Below, piece by piece: positions 34,601 to 45,445 of a DNA stretch of 64,000 nt; the first letter of the stretch is position 1; each line of letters opens with the position of its first letter. The translations under genes and the position numbers were made by a program. The stretch lies in assembly GCA_916048095.2 (NCBI GenBank), contig OU696584.1, positions 8,042,944 to 8,106,943 on the forward strand. The letters are read 5' to 3'. The stretch comes from Sacculina carcini. Lineage: Eukaryota; Arthropoda; Thecostraca; Sacculinidae. The notes beneath the pieces are model-generated. The model did not search any database, was not told the DNA's origin, and worked only from the letters and a program-made list of their open reading frames with translations.

Positions 34601-37600
34601 ACTCAGGAAGACGCTGATGTCATTATAATACACCAGCTATTGTGTATTCTTGACGGCACAAGAGAGGGCAACAACTGTGTCAGCGTCATTTCAGATGACA
34701 CTGATGTGTTCGTCTTGGTGGTCCACTTTTATCATTAACCAAACCTCACTTGTAATTTGACGATGGAAGCAACATCCAAAGAAAGAAAGTCCATTGACAT
34801 ACAGGCAACTGCACATCGCCATAAAGACATCGCTGGCCAGCTGTTAGCTGGCCATGCATAGTCAGGTTGCGACACAGTAGCTCAGTTTTGGGGCATCGGA
34901 AAAACCAAAGTTGTGAAAGTTCTTCAAGCAGGTCATCAGTTGTTAGAACTTACTGTTGTTAGAACTTACTGTTGTTAGAACTGTGTTAGAACTGGGAATA
35001 CGACTGCCGCACTAGCTGATGTAATCCAAGAGTTCACCAAATTCATAGCTGCTTGCTATGGGCATGTAAAAGCCGTGACGATGACCGATGTACGTTTCAA
35101 TATGTGGAAAGTGAAAACAACAAATGCAAACATTGTTTCTGCACCAAAGCTCATGTCTCTCCCTCCGACCAATGAATCATTCCATCAGAATGTTCTAAGA
35201 GCCCACTTGCAGTGCTGTATTTGGAAGCATGCTGCGGAAACAACCCCACCAGAGAATGATCCGACCATGCATGGATGGCACCGAGATACCGTCAACAAAA
35301 CGCTACAACCCACTATGCCTCCGCCCAATACCTCTGCGGCACCTAAGGCCATTCTCAAACTGATCAAATGCACTTGTGAAAACTGCAAGTCAGCCAGATG
35401 CTCTTGCTCTTCTTCAATGGTTCCATGCACAATATTTTGCAGTTGTGAAGGTGGATTGGATTGCTGCAATAAGAACACCAGAACAGTTGTCGAAAATGAT
35501 GATGACGACGATGATGGAAACAAAGCTTCTTAGACTTTAGATATTGTGTATTATTGTTTAGATCCTTTATACAGTCTCTATGGTGTTTGTCACCAACGTT
35601 TCTGATGTTCATATAATGTCTAATATACATATTGTACTGATTTTCAGTTAAATTCATCATAAATCAGATCAAATATATATTTCAGAAAAAAAATGCTTAT
35701 ATTTGGTGTTTTGGGGTAGAATGATGATGTTTGGCTATGAAGACTATTTCAGATCATTACAATAATGTATCCATTGGACTCCTCATGTCTGAAAACATAC
35801 AATTTGATACCAAAATTGTATTTATATCAGCTATATTGGTGAAGATATGAATATTTTCGTTTTTTGCATATCGCGAAAAAAGGGGGGTACCGGGCACCAT
35901 GAAAAACAACGATTTTCAGAAAACGCCCAAAGGTACCAGCTTGGCAACCTCTGGTTTTGGATTCTACAATGTCTGGGGGTACCAAATCCATCGAAACCCT
36001 TCATGGGACCTCTACTGCAAGGTTGTCTCACACTTCCGCCGGACTACCTCTAGGTGTAGGATGCTATATAAATATCTACCTAATGTAATGTAATGTATGT
36101 GTGCGTGTGTGTGGACAGGTGAGTGCGTGGTTGCAGGTAGTCAGTGTGCATTTGAGTGCTGAACTACGGCAGTCCAGTCTCGCCTCGCTGATGAGTAACT
36201 CCAGTGTGGTAAGTGACTAACTGGTACACTGGTACAGCAAGTCACTACTTACTAACTCACTCACTCACTCACTCACTCACTCACTCACTCACTCACTCAC
36301 TCACTCACTCATTCACTAACTCACTCGTTCATTAACTCACTCACTCACTCACTCACTCACTCGTTCATTAACTCACTCACTCACTCACTCACTCACTCAT
36401 TCACTCACTCATTAACTTACTCACTCATACCTGTTTTTATACCTCATTTTTCACTGTTGTGTGTGTGTGTTTTGTGTAACTGTTTGTGCAGTTCAATAGT
36501 GAACGGCAGGCTAGACAAATGATTCAGAGATTCGACTCGAGGGTGCGTGTCAACAAACTGCACGCACATCCCGCGCTCTCTCCACAGCTCTCACACTCTA
36601 ACTCTCTCAGCTCGGCGGTGCGTGGCAATCAGCTGGTGGTGAGGGGCCCCCCCGCCGCGGCGTCCAACCGCCAACTCTCCAAAGACTCGCAACAAATTAC
36701 TGCCGGTTAGTCAGTTAGTCAGTTAGTTAGTCAGTTAGTTAGTCAGTTAGTCAGTTAGTTAGTTATTCAGTTAGTTAGTCAGTTAGTTAGTCAGTTAGTT
36801 AGTTTGTTTGTCAGTTAGTTAGTTAGTTAGTTAGTTAGTCAGTTAGTCAGTTAGTCAGTTAGTTAGTCAGTTAGTCAGTTAGTCAGTCAGTCGGTCAGTT
36901 AGTCAGTCAGTTAGTCAGTCAGTTAGTCAGTTAGTTAGTCAGTTAGTTAGTTAGTCAGTTAGTCAGTCAGTTAGTCAGTTAGTTAGTCAGTTAGTTAGTC
37001 AGTCAGTTAGTTAGTCAGTCAGTTAGTCAGTTAGTTAGTTAGTCAGTTAGTTAGTCAGTTAGTTAGTCAGTTAGTTAGTTAGTTAGTTAGTCAGTTAGTT
37101 AGTCATTCAGTCAGTTAGTTAGTCAGTTAGTCAGTCAGTTAGTTAGTTACTTAGTCAGTTAGTCAGTTAGTTAGTCAGTTAGTCAGTTAGTTAGTTAGTC
37201 AGTTAGTTAGTCAGTTAGTTAGTCAGTTAGTTAGCTAGTCAGTTAGTTAGTTAGTCAGTTAGTTAGTCAGTCAGTCAGTCAGTTAGTTAGTCAGTCATTT
37301 GGTTAGTCAGTCAGTTAGTTAGTCAGTCAGTTAGACAGTCAGTTAGTTAGTTAGTTAGTTAGTTTGTCAGTCAGTTAGTCAGTCAGTTAGTCAGTTAGTT
37401 AGTCAGTCAGTTAGTCAGTTAGTTAGTCAGTTAGTCAGTCAGTCAGTCAGTTAGTTAGTCTGTCAGTTAGTCAGTCAGTCAGTTAGTTAGTTAGTTAGTC
37501 AGTCAGTTTGTTTTGTTATTAATATGTGACATTTATTCTGTGTTTTTGGTTATTTTCATCAGGTCCGTTTTTCACGGTGCCCATTATTCTTCCTGGACCT

Positions 37601-39890
37601 TCCAATATGATCAGTGACCTGAACCCCGGTGCCCCATCCCCCCCGCCAGGCCCCCCTTCTCCCCCATTCACCGCCACCATCCCCATCACAGCACCAACCA
37701 CCAGCACAACACCTGTCACAACCTCCAATAATATCCTCGTGTCAGGTATGTGTATGTATGTTTGTGTGTCGAGTTATTTACTGTGTAACACCGATTTTGT
37801 GTGCTAATTTTTAAACTACAAATTGTGTAATTAAAATTACCAAGAATTAGCACTAAAATACTACTAAAAATAGGTAATAAGATTACTAGTTTTGAAATGA
37901 AAGAAGATTATGAAATTACAGAAAAAATAGTAACCTTATTACTAGATTTTAAAATTAGTTATCTGGCTAATAATTTTAGTGGTAATTTTAAGTAATTTTC
38001 AGACTAAAATTTAGTAATAAGATAAAATTAAAATAAGATTAAGTAATAATTCCTAGTAATTTTGTTATTAAGCGTCGACGGTTACAGAAGAATTGTGTTT
38101 TTATCTCGTGTGACATTCGTTGTTGTTTATGTTATTATTATTAATATTATTAATTACAGGCAAATCCAGTAGCATGGGAAGAGTGCAAGCACTATTACCA
38201 CCCTAAGGTGGCCCCATGTACCGGAAACGCCCAAAAGATTCAGAGAGAAAGAGAGTTCGAAAAGAAAATATTCTAGAAAGAGAGTTGGAAAAGAAAATAA
38301 TAAATAAATAACTATAAATAATAAACCATCATCCGATAACACTCCATAATGTCACTCCGCCCATGTTCCTCAATAAATAACAACAATCCACAATAAATAT
38401 GTGATTCAATAAATAACCGTCAATAAATATGAATAAATATTAATAAGTAAGTAATAAATAACAATCAAGAACAATAAATATGATTCAATAAGAAACAACC
38501 AACAATAAATAAAAAATATGATTCAATAAGTAACAACAACACAAATAAATATGAATCAATAAACAAAAACATTAAATATGATTCAATAAACAACAACAAT
38601 AAATATGATTCAATAAACAACAACAGCCAACACTGAGTAAAAGTATGATTTAATAAATAACAACGACCAATAATAAATAGTAATAAATAGAGATTAAAAT
38701 AAGAATAAATATAAATAAATAAGAAAATAAATAGCAATAAATATGAATATATAACAATAAATATAAATATATTACAATAAATATGTATAAATAACAACAA
38801 ATATGTATAAATAACAATAAATATGTATAAATAACAATAAATATGTATAAATAACAATAAATATGTATAAATAACAATAAATATGTATAAATAACAATAA
38901 ATATGTATAAATAACAATAAATATGTATAAATAACAATAAATATGTATAAATAACAATTAATATGAATAAATATACAATAAATAACAACAATATGTTGTG
39001 TTTTTGTGGCGATGTTGCAACATATGCTGCAATATTGCAGACATTCGCTGTGTGCGCTCTAGCAGTCGTGAACAGCTAAGAGCCACTGTTTCTACTGGTG
39101 GCCGTGTGGGGGCGCCACCTGTCCTGGTTATGAGACCGCAGGTGGACGCCGCCACTTCGCCAGTCTGCTCGATCCGTCAACAATCCGACTCTCGCCTTCT
39201 CGCCGTCAATATCAACAATTTAGCCGCCTGTGGCGTACAGATATGCAGACAGAGCAACGGAGAGGTGCCCCTCCCTCTTTCTTCGTGTGATAGTCATACG
39301 ACTTCAACACACACACACACACACACTCACACAGTGATTATTCGTGTGTATCATTCTGGTATGTTTTTGGAAAAATTTCACAGATTCACGTATTTTATTA
39401 TAATAAATAGTTACCACAATTCTGAGTGGCAAATTATTCTGATGGCAGAAAAGTGTTATTTGCTGGCGATTTTGTTGTGACAGGAGTGGTTGTGCTTGAC
39501 AATTCGCTTCCCTGTGATCGCCGGCATACAGCTGCCCGAGGACGATGTCATTCAGATTCAGTGCCGACCGCAGGACCGCTCGCAAACCGAGAACAAACAG
39601 CTCACTGTGGCTGCCTCGGGGTATGTTGCCATTCTGATACACTGATACTGATACACTGATACTGACACATTGATACTGATACTGACACACTGACACACTG
39701 ACACTGACACTGACATACTGACACATTGATAATGACACTGACACTGATACTGACACACTGACACATTGATACTGACACAGACACACTGATACTGACACAG
39801 ACACATTGATACTGATACTGACACTGACAAATGATGCGCGTGACGTACTCATTCATCTACTGCAATTAGGTTCAGTTTTGTGTGTAATCC

Positions 39891-39949
<59 letters not shown>

Positions 39950-40556
39950 CATACTCACAGGTTTCATACACATTATTCCATGCTTTATATACATCAAATA
40001 AATTTGATAAACTATCATGAAATATTGTGTAAAGATTCATTATCGCAAAACATAAATATCAACATTATGAAACATCATAAGCATAAATATTAAGAAATAT
40101 TACATAAATATTTATATTGAAGACACAAACTGAACTGATGTTGTCAAATAATGATTGATCACAAGTTTGGTGTCGTGTTGTGGCGCCATCTATAGCTGGA
40201 ACTATGTCTATATCGTGTTGTGGCGCCATCTATACCTTGGTCTGTATCTATATCGTGTTGTTACGCCATCTATAGCTTGAGCGAATTCTGCGTTAAAAGA
40301 CCTCAAATAAGACCTTCAGCGTGTGTTTCTGTTTCTGACACATCATGAGTTTTTCAGTCCAAATGACTTTTTATCAATTGAATAATTGATTTGTCTTCAA
40401 ATAGCACAGCTTCCAGACTTGAATTTTTATCGTCGCTTGATATTTCTGCTTTATTATAGTTTTTTCCATTTAATTTGTAGATTTATTTCGTTTAAATTTA
40501 ACACACTGTTTTCAGTGGACGTTTTCCCGTGTGTAGAATGCCGCATATGAGAAGGG

Positions 40557-40627
<71 letters not shown>

Positions 40628-40814
40628 AGGTTTGACGAATTGAGTGCCAGTGCGTTCGTGGGTCATCAACAGCAGTTTGAATGCGAGATCGCACTGTTTC
40701 GCCAGAGTCCCGGCTCTCAGCTGTTCTCTACGCTCGTGCAACCCGACGAGCCGCTCATTCTCGGCCAAGAAGTACATCTGCGCAGCATTGTGCGCGCCGG
40801 GGACGGTACATTCT

Positions 40815-40873
<59 letters not shown>

Positions 40874-41832
40874 ATGTGTTATTAAAGTGCGCCGCATTGT
40901 CAAAGAAGTACATTACGCTATTAAATATGAACGCACGGTTATAATTCTTAAAAAATATATGTTTAATCTGTGAATTTAATCAGAATTATTTGCGTTTCAT
41001 TTTTTCACCTCAATTTTTCGCTTTTTCACGAACATGCACCACTCTCACACCAACACCCACGCATACACACACACACGTCATTTTGTGCACGCGCAGGTTG
41101 GGAGTACAGTAAGCTAGCTGATGTGACGATACACAAGGTGTCCGATAGTGATGGAAGTTCAGTATCGATTCCGCTCATGTTCAACAGCGGTTGTCGCAAC
41201 GAGATGTATCAGGTGTGCAACCCATTAATTATTTATCTACCTCGAAATAGCAAAAACGCATTGTCACGCGATTTCAGTTTTCACAAATAATCTTTGCCGG
41301 GTTTAGGATTGGCTGTTTGAAAATAGTCGTGTCTTATCTGATTGGTGCTGACAATGTAACCGGGCTTATGATTGGCTGTTTGAAAATTGTCGTGTCCTCT
41401 TATTGGTGCTGACAATGTAACCGGGCTTATGATTGGCTGTTTGAAAATAGTCGTGTCTTCTGATTGGTGCTGACAATGTAACCGGGCTTTTGATTGGCTG
41501 TTTGACAGCGAGTGGCGCCCAATCAGCCTGCGCGACACCAGGAAACACAGCTGATCACCAACTTCCCCTTCCGTGTGTTCGCCTTTCAAGGGATGACCTC
41601 AGGTGACCGCATCCAGGTCACGGCCCGGGTCACTGGCTGTCTGGAAGCCATCGACTGCGCTCCGGTCGGTGATAATTCTATAATAAAATATCTATCTGGG
41701 TATATATATATAATAAAATATATATCTATCGATCAATATTGCTGTGATTATCGGGTGAAACTATTGTTGAAGCTATTGAAAGCGACTGAAGTGTTTTTGG
41801 TAATGTCTGTCGTTTTATCAGTCATGGAATGT

Positions 41833-41891
<59 letters not shown>

Positions 41892-43112
41892 CTGTGTATG
41901 CTGGACTTGTAGTCTGCGTGTGCCGACGGAGTTCAAGGCGTTGGTCGCAGGAGACGAAAGCGGCGCTCTGTCGACGATCACGGCGCAAATGTCACCACAG
42001 ACTGGCGCAGAGATATGACATTTAGCGTGATGCTGCCAGACATTTCTCATGCAGGCCAGTTGAATTTGTGTCAGCCGATTAAATTAAATTTAAATTGATT
42101 ATATTGCCACTTTTGCTATTAAGATATCGGATATTGATACACAGAAAATGTGCATGTGTTAAACAAGAATACTACACCTGAATATATAATTTATATGCAG
42201 CAGAACCCACGCATTGCCGTGTCAGCATTTTTCAGTGTTCTACGAGTTTATACAGACAAAATGCATGTGTATCTGGCTATTGTGGAGGAAGCTGATTCGA
42301 TTATGAAACATACGGAACAAGTAACAATTCATTCCTATAATACATATAATGTAATGTGTACACTGTAATGTAATTTAATGTAAAGTAATATAATTTAATG
42401 TAAGAAGAATACATTGGTTTTCAAACAGGAAATATTCTAAAACTCAATGTCTTTCCCTGTCCCGATACTCACTGTTTCACTGTGAAATCTGTTTCTATGT
42501 GCTGCTGCAGCTCGCGACCAGGTGATTCCGGACTCGACATCCGTCATGTCCGGTTGTCCGGCGCACCTGCTGGGCTCGTTGCTGGCGGCGCTCGTCTTCA
42601 CCGTGCTGCTTTTCTCGCTGGCCGTCTACGCGCTGAACGTGAGACGCGGTCGGCAAGCGCGCAAGGCGGCCGTCGAGCGAAGTCGCCATTTGCAGCATCC
42701 CGCCATGCTGTCTGTCCCCCGCCAACCTCCCGTTTATCAATGGCCGGCCAGCTTGGTTGAAGCCCCGTGCTGCCACAGAAGCGACCCCAGTGGAGATCCA
42801 ACCAAGTGGAGCTTGAATAAGTCGCTTATAGATGGCGCTAGCTGCAGTCGCTGTTCGGAAAATGACTCGCTGGCGGACGAATCGCCTTCGATGAGGACAC
42901 GGCGACGGCGGATACCACACTCGGCGCGCATGCGGCGAAGTTTCAGCGCAGGATGCGTGCAGCGTGCGGCCGCATGCTCGTCGCGGGGTCACGTCAGTGT
43001 TGTTACCGTGGCTGCTCCACGATGCGATCGGACAACTCACGATGCAGACCAACAGGAGAATATTTATAGTGAACTGGCGGCCAGATGTGACTTGCAACCG
43101 ACAATGGTGTGA
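26736..43112 (+). CDS. Furin-cleaved transmembrane ZP-domain protein
   Basis: Eleven exons keep phase and sum to 690 codons (689 aa): 26736-26765, 36119-36208, 36492-36705, 37563-37745, 39041-39264, 39484-39620, 40630-40805, 41097-41212, 41509-41664, 41913-42054 and 42511-43112. Exon 1 (MKSARVLSLM) plus exon 2 (VSAWLQVVSVHLSA) read as a signal peptide; exon 1 is inferred across a 9.35-kb intron. Residues 112-172 are a Pro/Thr linker. The ZP domain runs from about C176 to C445, with FPVIAGIQLPEDDVIQIQC and a C-terminal FRVFAFQG...VTGCLEAIDC block. Furin site RRRKRR is at 454-459, a transmembrane helix at about 509-531, then a basic/Ser-rich cytosolic tail. This order is that of ecdysozoan apical-matrix and cuticle ZP proteins, in which cleavage lets the ZP domain polymerise. 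The exact paralogue is not recognised. Intron 10 uses a GC donor. Confidence 0.82.
27338..27463 (+). repeat. Interspersed repeat family, copy 7
   Basis: CTTTTGGGCGCTTCATGAGTAC, AGAGTGGTAATAGTTCTTGC, ACTCTTCCCGTACTACTG and an AATAATAATCC tail match the family order, with more divergence than copies 6 and 8. It lies in ZP intron 1. Confidence 0.65.
27745..27966 (+). repeat. (CA)n and (GT)n pair
   Basis: (CA)n at 27750-27782 and (GT)n at 27880-27965 are separated by about 100 bp. As inverse complements they could fold into a stem. Located in ZP intron 1. Confidence 0.85.
28191..30240 (-). CDS. Possible small single-pass membrane protein, two exons, unknown
   Basis: Tentative minus-strand gene inside ZP intron 1. 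Exon 30240-30128 starts MADNTTPQQQNN directly after an intron-like TTAATTTAATTGCAG. Exon 28539-28191 starts after GTTGAGCAG. Phases match (2 + 1), giving 154 codons (153 aa). The second exon lies in a locally GC-rich block and reads AVEEEKAGAVG, then LIPLLCVLLVFTFYDNLERI (a membrane-spanning helix) and ends LPGVCLGK. The donor CAC/GTGTCA is weak, an intermediate exon could be missed, and no poly(A) signal was seen. I do not recognise the family. The alternative is that only the 28191-28539 block is coding, or neither is. Confidence 0.33.
28631..28770. mobile_element. Palindromic MITE with TTAGG-like core
   Basis: The left arm CAGTTTGG...CAGTCCTGGCTCCC and the right arm GAGAGCCAGGACTG...CCAAAACTG are imperfect inverted repeats of about 40 bp. 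The short loop between them contains GGTTAGGTTAGTTAGG and TTAGGTTAAC. About 140 bp with no coding capacity. No clear target duplication. Confidence 0.5.
29467..29813. mobile_element. hAT-like MITE
   Basis: The left end CAGTGGCTTCCAACCTGTGG and the right end, reverse complement CAGTCGTTCCCCACCT, share the start of many hAT non-autonomous elements, including GTGGTAC and GGTACGCG subterminal motifs. Length 347 bp. The flanking 8-mers GTGTATTT and GTATAGTG do not match, so it is either old or wrongly bounded. Confidence 0.55.
31540..31610 (+). repeat. (CA)n microsatellite, about 35 units
   Basis: A perfect (CA)n run of about 70 bp in ZP intron 1, flanked by unique sequence. Confidence 0.95.
32280..32520 (+). 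repeat. (TG)n / TGATTGTGTG repeat
   Basis: TG repeats with regular ATGATTGTG and ATCATTGTG interruptions, ending directly against the left arm of the foldback transposon. The element may have inserted into this microsatellite. Confidence 0.85.
32523..33176 (+). repeat. Foldback element, left inverted arm
   Basis: Reads outward-to-inward from TAGCGCCC to GTACATGG. Its minus strand encodes CTIFCSCEGGLDCCN followed by VVENDDDDDDGNKAS, the C-terminal end of the element's own protein. Confidence 0.8.
33177..35533 (+). pseudogene. Degraded PIN/XPG-like nuclease gene of the foldback element
   Basis: Coding fragments lie in successive, frame-shifted pieces: about 33220-33470 in mixed frames, 33467-33874, 33855-34214, 34286-34738, 34760-34960 with an internal stop, and 35075-35533. 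Motifs in order: a GIIGITLKPNTMKTWALSLH block, a PNVNVHESVS-like region, IIDGSAVLW, VYLIFDRYETYS, TQEDADVIIIHQL, SDDTDVFVLLVHF-like (D-D-x-D), then GCDTVAQFWGIGKTKVVKVL and a terminal CxCxxC..CxC cysteine cluster (about 35370-35470) before a poly-Asp tail. The acidic set D, FD, E/D-x-D, DDTD plus a GIGK hairpin motif is that of PIN/FEN1/XPG nucleases. The same architecture recurs in many uncharacterised multicopy proteins of cnidarians and molluscs (from memory). The N-terminal third is absent and several frameshifts and stops make it non-functional. Confidence 0.65.
35423..36066 (-). repeat. Foldback element, right inverted arm
   Basis: Inverse complement of the left arm, judged by eye at roughly 90% identity with small indels. 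Its inner end is the intact 3' end of the nuclease-like frame, stopping at TAG 35531-35533. Its outer end is followed by TATAAATATCTACC and TAATG repeats. Confidence 0.8.
36248..36425 (+). repeat. (ACTC)n tetranucleotide repeat
   Basis: ACTC units with occasional ATTC, GTTC and TTAA interruptions fill the short intron between ZP exons 2 and 3. Confidence 0.9.
36706..37507 (+). repeat. (TTAG/TCAG)n satellite filling ZP intron 3
   Basis: About 200 tetranucleotide units of TTAG and TCAG in irregular order, beginning exactly at the donor (GCCG/GTTAGT at 36706) and running 800 bp toward the acceptor at 37562. Almost no other sequence is present in the intron. Confidence 0.95.
38147..38359 (-). 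repeat. Interspersed repeat family, copy 8 (long form, minus)
   Basis: Full-length match in inverse orientation to copy 6. The plus strand runs from TTAATTACAGGCAAATCCAG through CCCCATGTACCGGAAACGCC and AGAGAAAGAGAGTTCGAAAA to CATAATGTCACTCCG. It lies in ZP intron 4. Confidence 0.75.
38390..38995 (+). repeat. AATAAATATGTATAAATAAC minisatellite
   Basis: A 20-bp unit, AATAAATATGTATAAATAAC, repeats about nine times nearly perfectly at 38775-38960. More divergent AATAAATATGATTCAATAA units lie upstream. ZP intron 4. Confidence 0.9.
39640..39830 (+). repeat. ACTGATACTGACAC repeat
   Basis: CTGATA/CTGACA hexamers in irregular order start 20 bp after the donor of ZP exon 6. Confidence 0.9.
39897..39946. 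repeat. (TA)n microsatellite
   Basis: A perfect TA run of about 25 units in ZP intron 6. Confidence 0.95.
40173..40280 (+). repeat. 40-bp tandem repeat, three copies
   Basis: TCGTGTTGTGGCGCCATCTA recurs at 40173, 40213 and (with TTAC for TGGC) 40253, an exact 40-bp period. ZP intron 6. Confidence 0.85.
40555..40624 (+). repeat. (GT)n next to acceptor of ZP exon 7
   Basis: (GT)n with one GCTT interruption, ending 5 bp before the TTTTAG acceptor at 40629. Confidence 0.9.
40817..40872 (+). repeat. (CA)n microsatellite near donor of ZP exon 7
   Basis: A perfect (CA)n of about 27 units starting 11 bp after the donor at 40806. Confidence 0.95.
41308..41508 (+). repeat. About 62-bp tandem repeat ending in a splice acceptor
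   Basis: Units starting GATTGGCTGTTTGAAAATAG followed by TCGTGTC, ATTGGTGCTGACAATG and ACCGGGCTT occur at about 41308, 41371 and 41432. A partial fourth unit at about 41491 reads GATTGGCTGTTTGACAG and its AG is the acceptor of ZP exon 9. Confidence 0.9.
41840..41892 (+). repeat. (TA)n-(TG)n compound repeat
   Basis: About 17 TA units run directly into (GT)n, then TCTGTGTATGCTGG and the TTGTAG acceptor of ZP exon 10. Confidence 0.9.
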
Positions 43113-43499
43113 TTCTGACGTCATAATGACGTTATAATGATGTCATAATGATGTCGTTCTCCTAACAACAACAACAACGTTCAACATCATCAATGTTATC
43201 ATTTATATACTCAGCAAAAAATACAATTATGTCGAATTTGGCATACTTTTTGCGGTTTGTAACAGTAAAGTTGATTTGAAATGCTTGAATTGTTCACCGT
43301 ATTTTGAGGTAATCTGGCAATCTATGACATTTTACTGGCAAATATAACATTTTATTTTGTTGTGCGTTGGTATTTGCTTTTGTTGTTTTAGAATGTTATA
43401 ATGTATTTCTCAATACACCAAAAACACGCATGACGATTGGGGAAATGATAACGTGATCTGACGCAAGCAGGGAAATATAGGATAATTTATTATTGGGTC

Positions 43500-43505
43500 A
43501 ATAAA
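43500..43505 (+). terminator. ZP gene poly(A) signal AATAAA
   Basis: Canonical AATAAA 388 bases after the ZP stop codon on the coding strand. Confidence 0.55.
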
Positions 43506-43700
43506 TTGTTTATTACTTTTAGTTTATTGCTGTTGTAAAAAATAAACATTTATTTGTGTAATAAATGTTTGCGCCAAAAATTAGGAATTTTCTTTAATAG
43601 ATAACTTCAGAATGAATAGCGATTGTTATAATTCAAACGTTTGCTTCAATTCGCAATATGAATTCTAGATTCTAGAAGTTCATTATATTAAGATTTAAGA
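43506..43700. other. Short ZP-actin intergenic spacer
   Basis: AT-rich spacer with no exon. It holds the first TTCTAGA motif cluster (about 43663-43681) upstream of the actin TATA candidate. Confidence 0.4.
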
Positions 43701-43721
43701 TATAAAGATTCTAGAATCTTC
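43701..43721 (+). promoter_or_regulatory. Actin core promoter: TATA box and HSE-like motif
   Basis: TATAAAG at 43701-43707 is followed at once by TTCTAGAATCTTC (43709-43721). That is three inverted, 5-bp-spaced TTC/GAA units, the pattern of a heat-shock element. A related ATTCTAGATTCTAGAAG lies at about 43662-43678. Start-site assignment is inference from distance. Confidence 0.35.
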
Positions 43722-43734
43722 TGTGAATGAATAT

Positions 43735-43858
43735 CGCTAAACCACGCCCATGTATCTGGCAGCTTTGCGCGAAATTGATGGTATATTTGAGTGTGCGTCA
43801 GAGCTCCCGCCTCATTACATTGTGGTGTTTGACCGTTTGGGTTATATTTTCCGTTCAG
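43735..43858 (+). other. Actin 5'UTR exon (approximate start)
   Basis: Ends at CCGTTCAG/GTGAGTTG (43858/43859), a strong donor. The matching acceptor TTGTTACAG is at 44036, so a 178-bp intron interrupts the leader 22 bases before the ATG. A leader intron just before the start codon is usual for animal cytoplasmic actins. The 5' end is only estimated. Confidence 0.6.
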
Positions 43859-44007
43859 GTGAGTTGTCTGAGCATAATTGTGTTGTTCCAGTTCTGCTTG
43901 TGTACGTTGTTTTATAAGTGTATTCTTGGAGAATCAAATGAGCATTGCCTGATTTAGTTTAATGCGGTTAATTGCAGATAATCATGCAATTTTTTTCTTG
44001 CTGTTAA

Positions 44008-45445
<1,438 letters not shown>

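Larger units (their letters stand above)
32523..36066. mobile_element. Foldback DNA transposon with PIN/XPG-like nuclease gene
   Basis: Two inverted arms of about 0.65 kb, 32523-33176 and 35423-36066, flank a 2.25-kb centre. Outer ends read TAGCGCCCTAGAG on the left and, as reverse complement, TAGCATCCTACACCTAGAG on the right. Both are followed by TAGTCCGGC and then AACCTTGCAGTAGAGGTCCC, after which the arms align almost continuously. The centre holds a decayed gene on the plus strand (see the pseudogene entry). The inner 110 bp of each arm encode the same cysteine-cluster/poly-Asp C-terminus, so the arms extend into coding sequence. The whole lies in ZP intron 1. Flanks are simple repeats and no target duplication can be assigned. 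The superfamily is uncertain: XPG-type nuclease domains are known from the Academ group of DNA transposons, but I could not compare sequences. Confidence 0.72.

Noticed and set aside
36040-36090. SINE 3' tail at the right end of the foldback element
   Set aside because: GGATGCTATATAAATATCTACC followed by TAATG repeats resembles L2-mobilised SINE tails, but the left arm's outer end reads similarly (GGGCGCTACGAAAC), so it is more simply part of the inverted-repeat terminus.
36706-37507. CRISPR-like or telomeric array
   Set aside because: TTAG/TCAG units have no spacers and are not the TTAGG telomere unit. This is an intronic tetranucleotide satellite in a eukaryotic gene.
38465-38991. Ile/Tyr/Leu-rich minus-strand frame with apparent membrane helices
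   Set aside because: It is the reverse translation of the AATAAATATGTATAAATAAC minisatellite, so the hydrophobicity is a repeat artefact.
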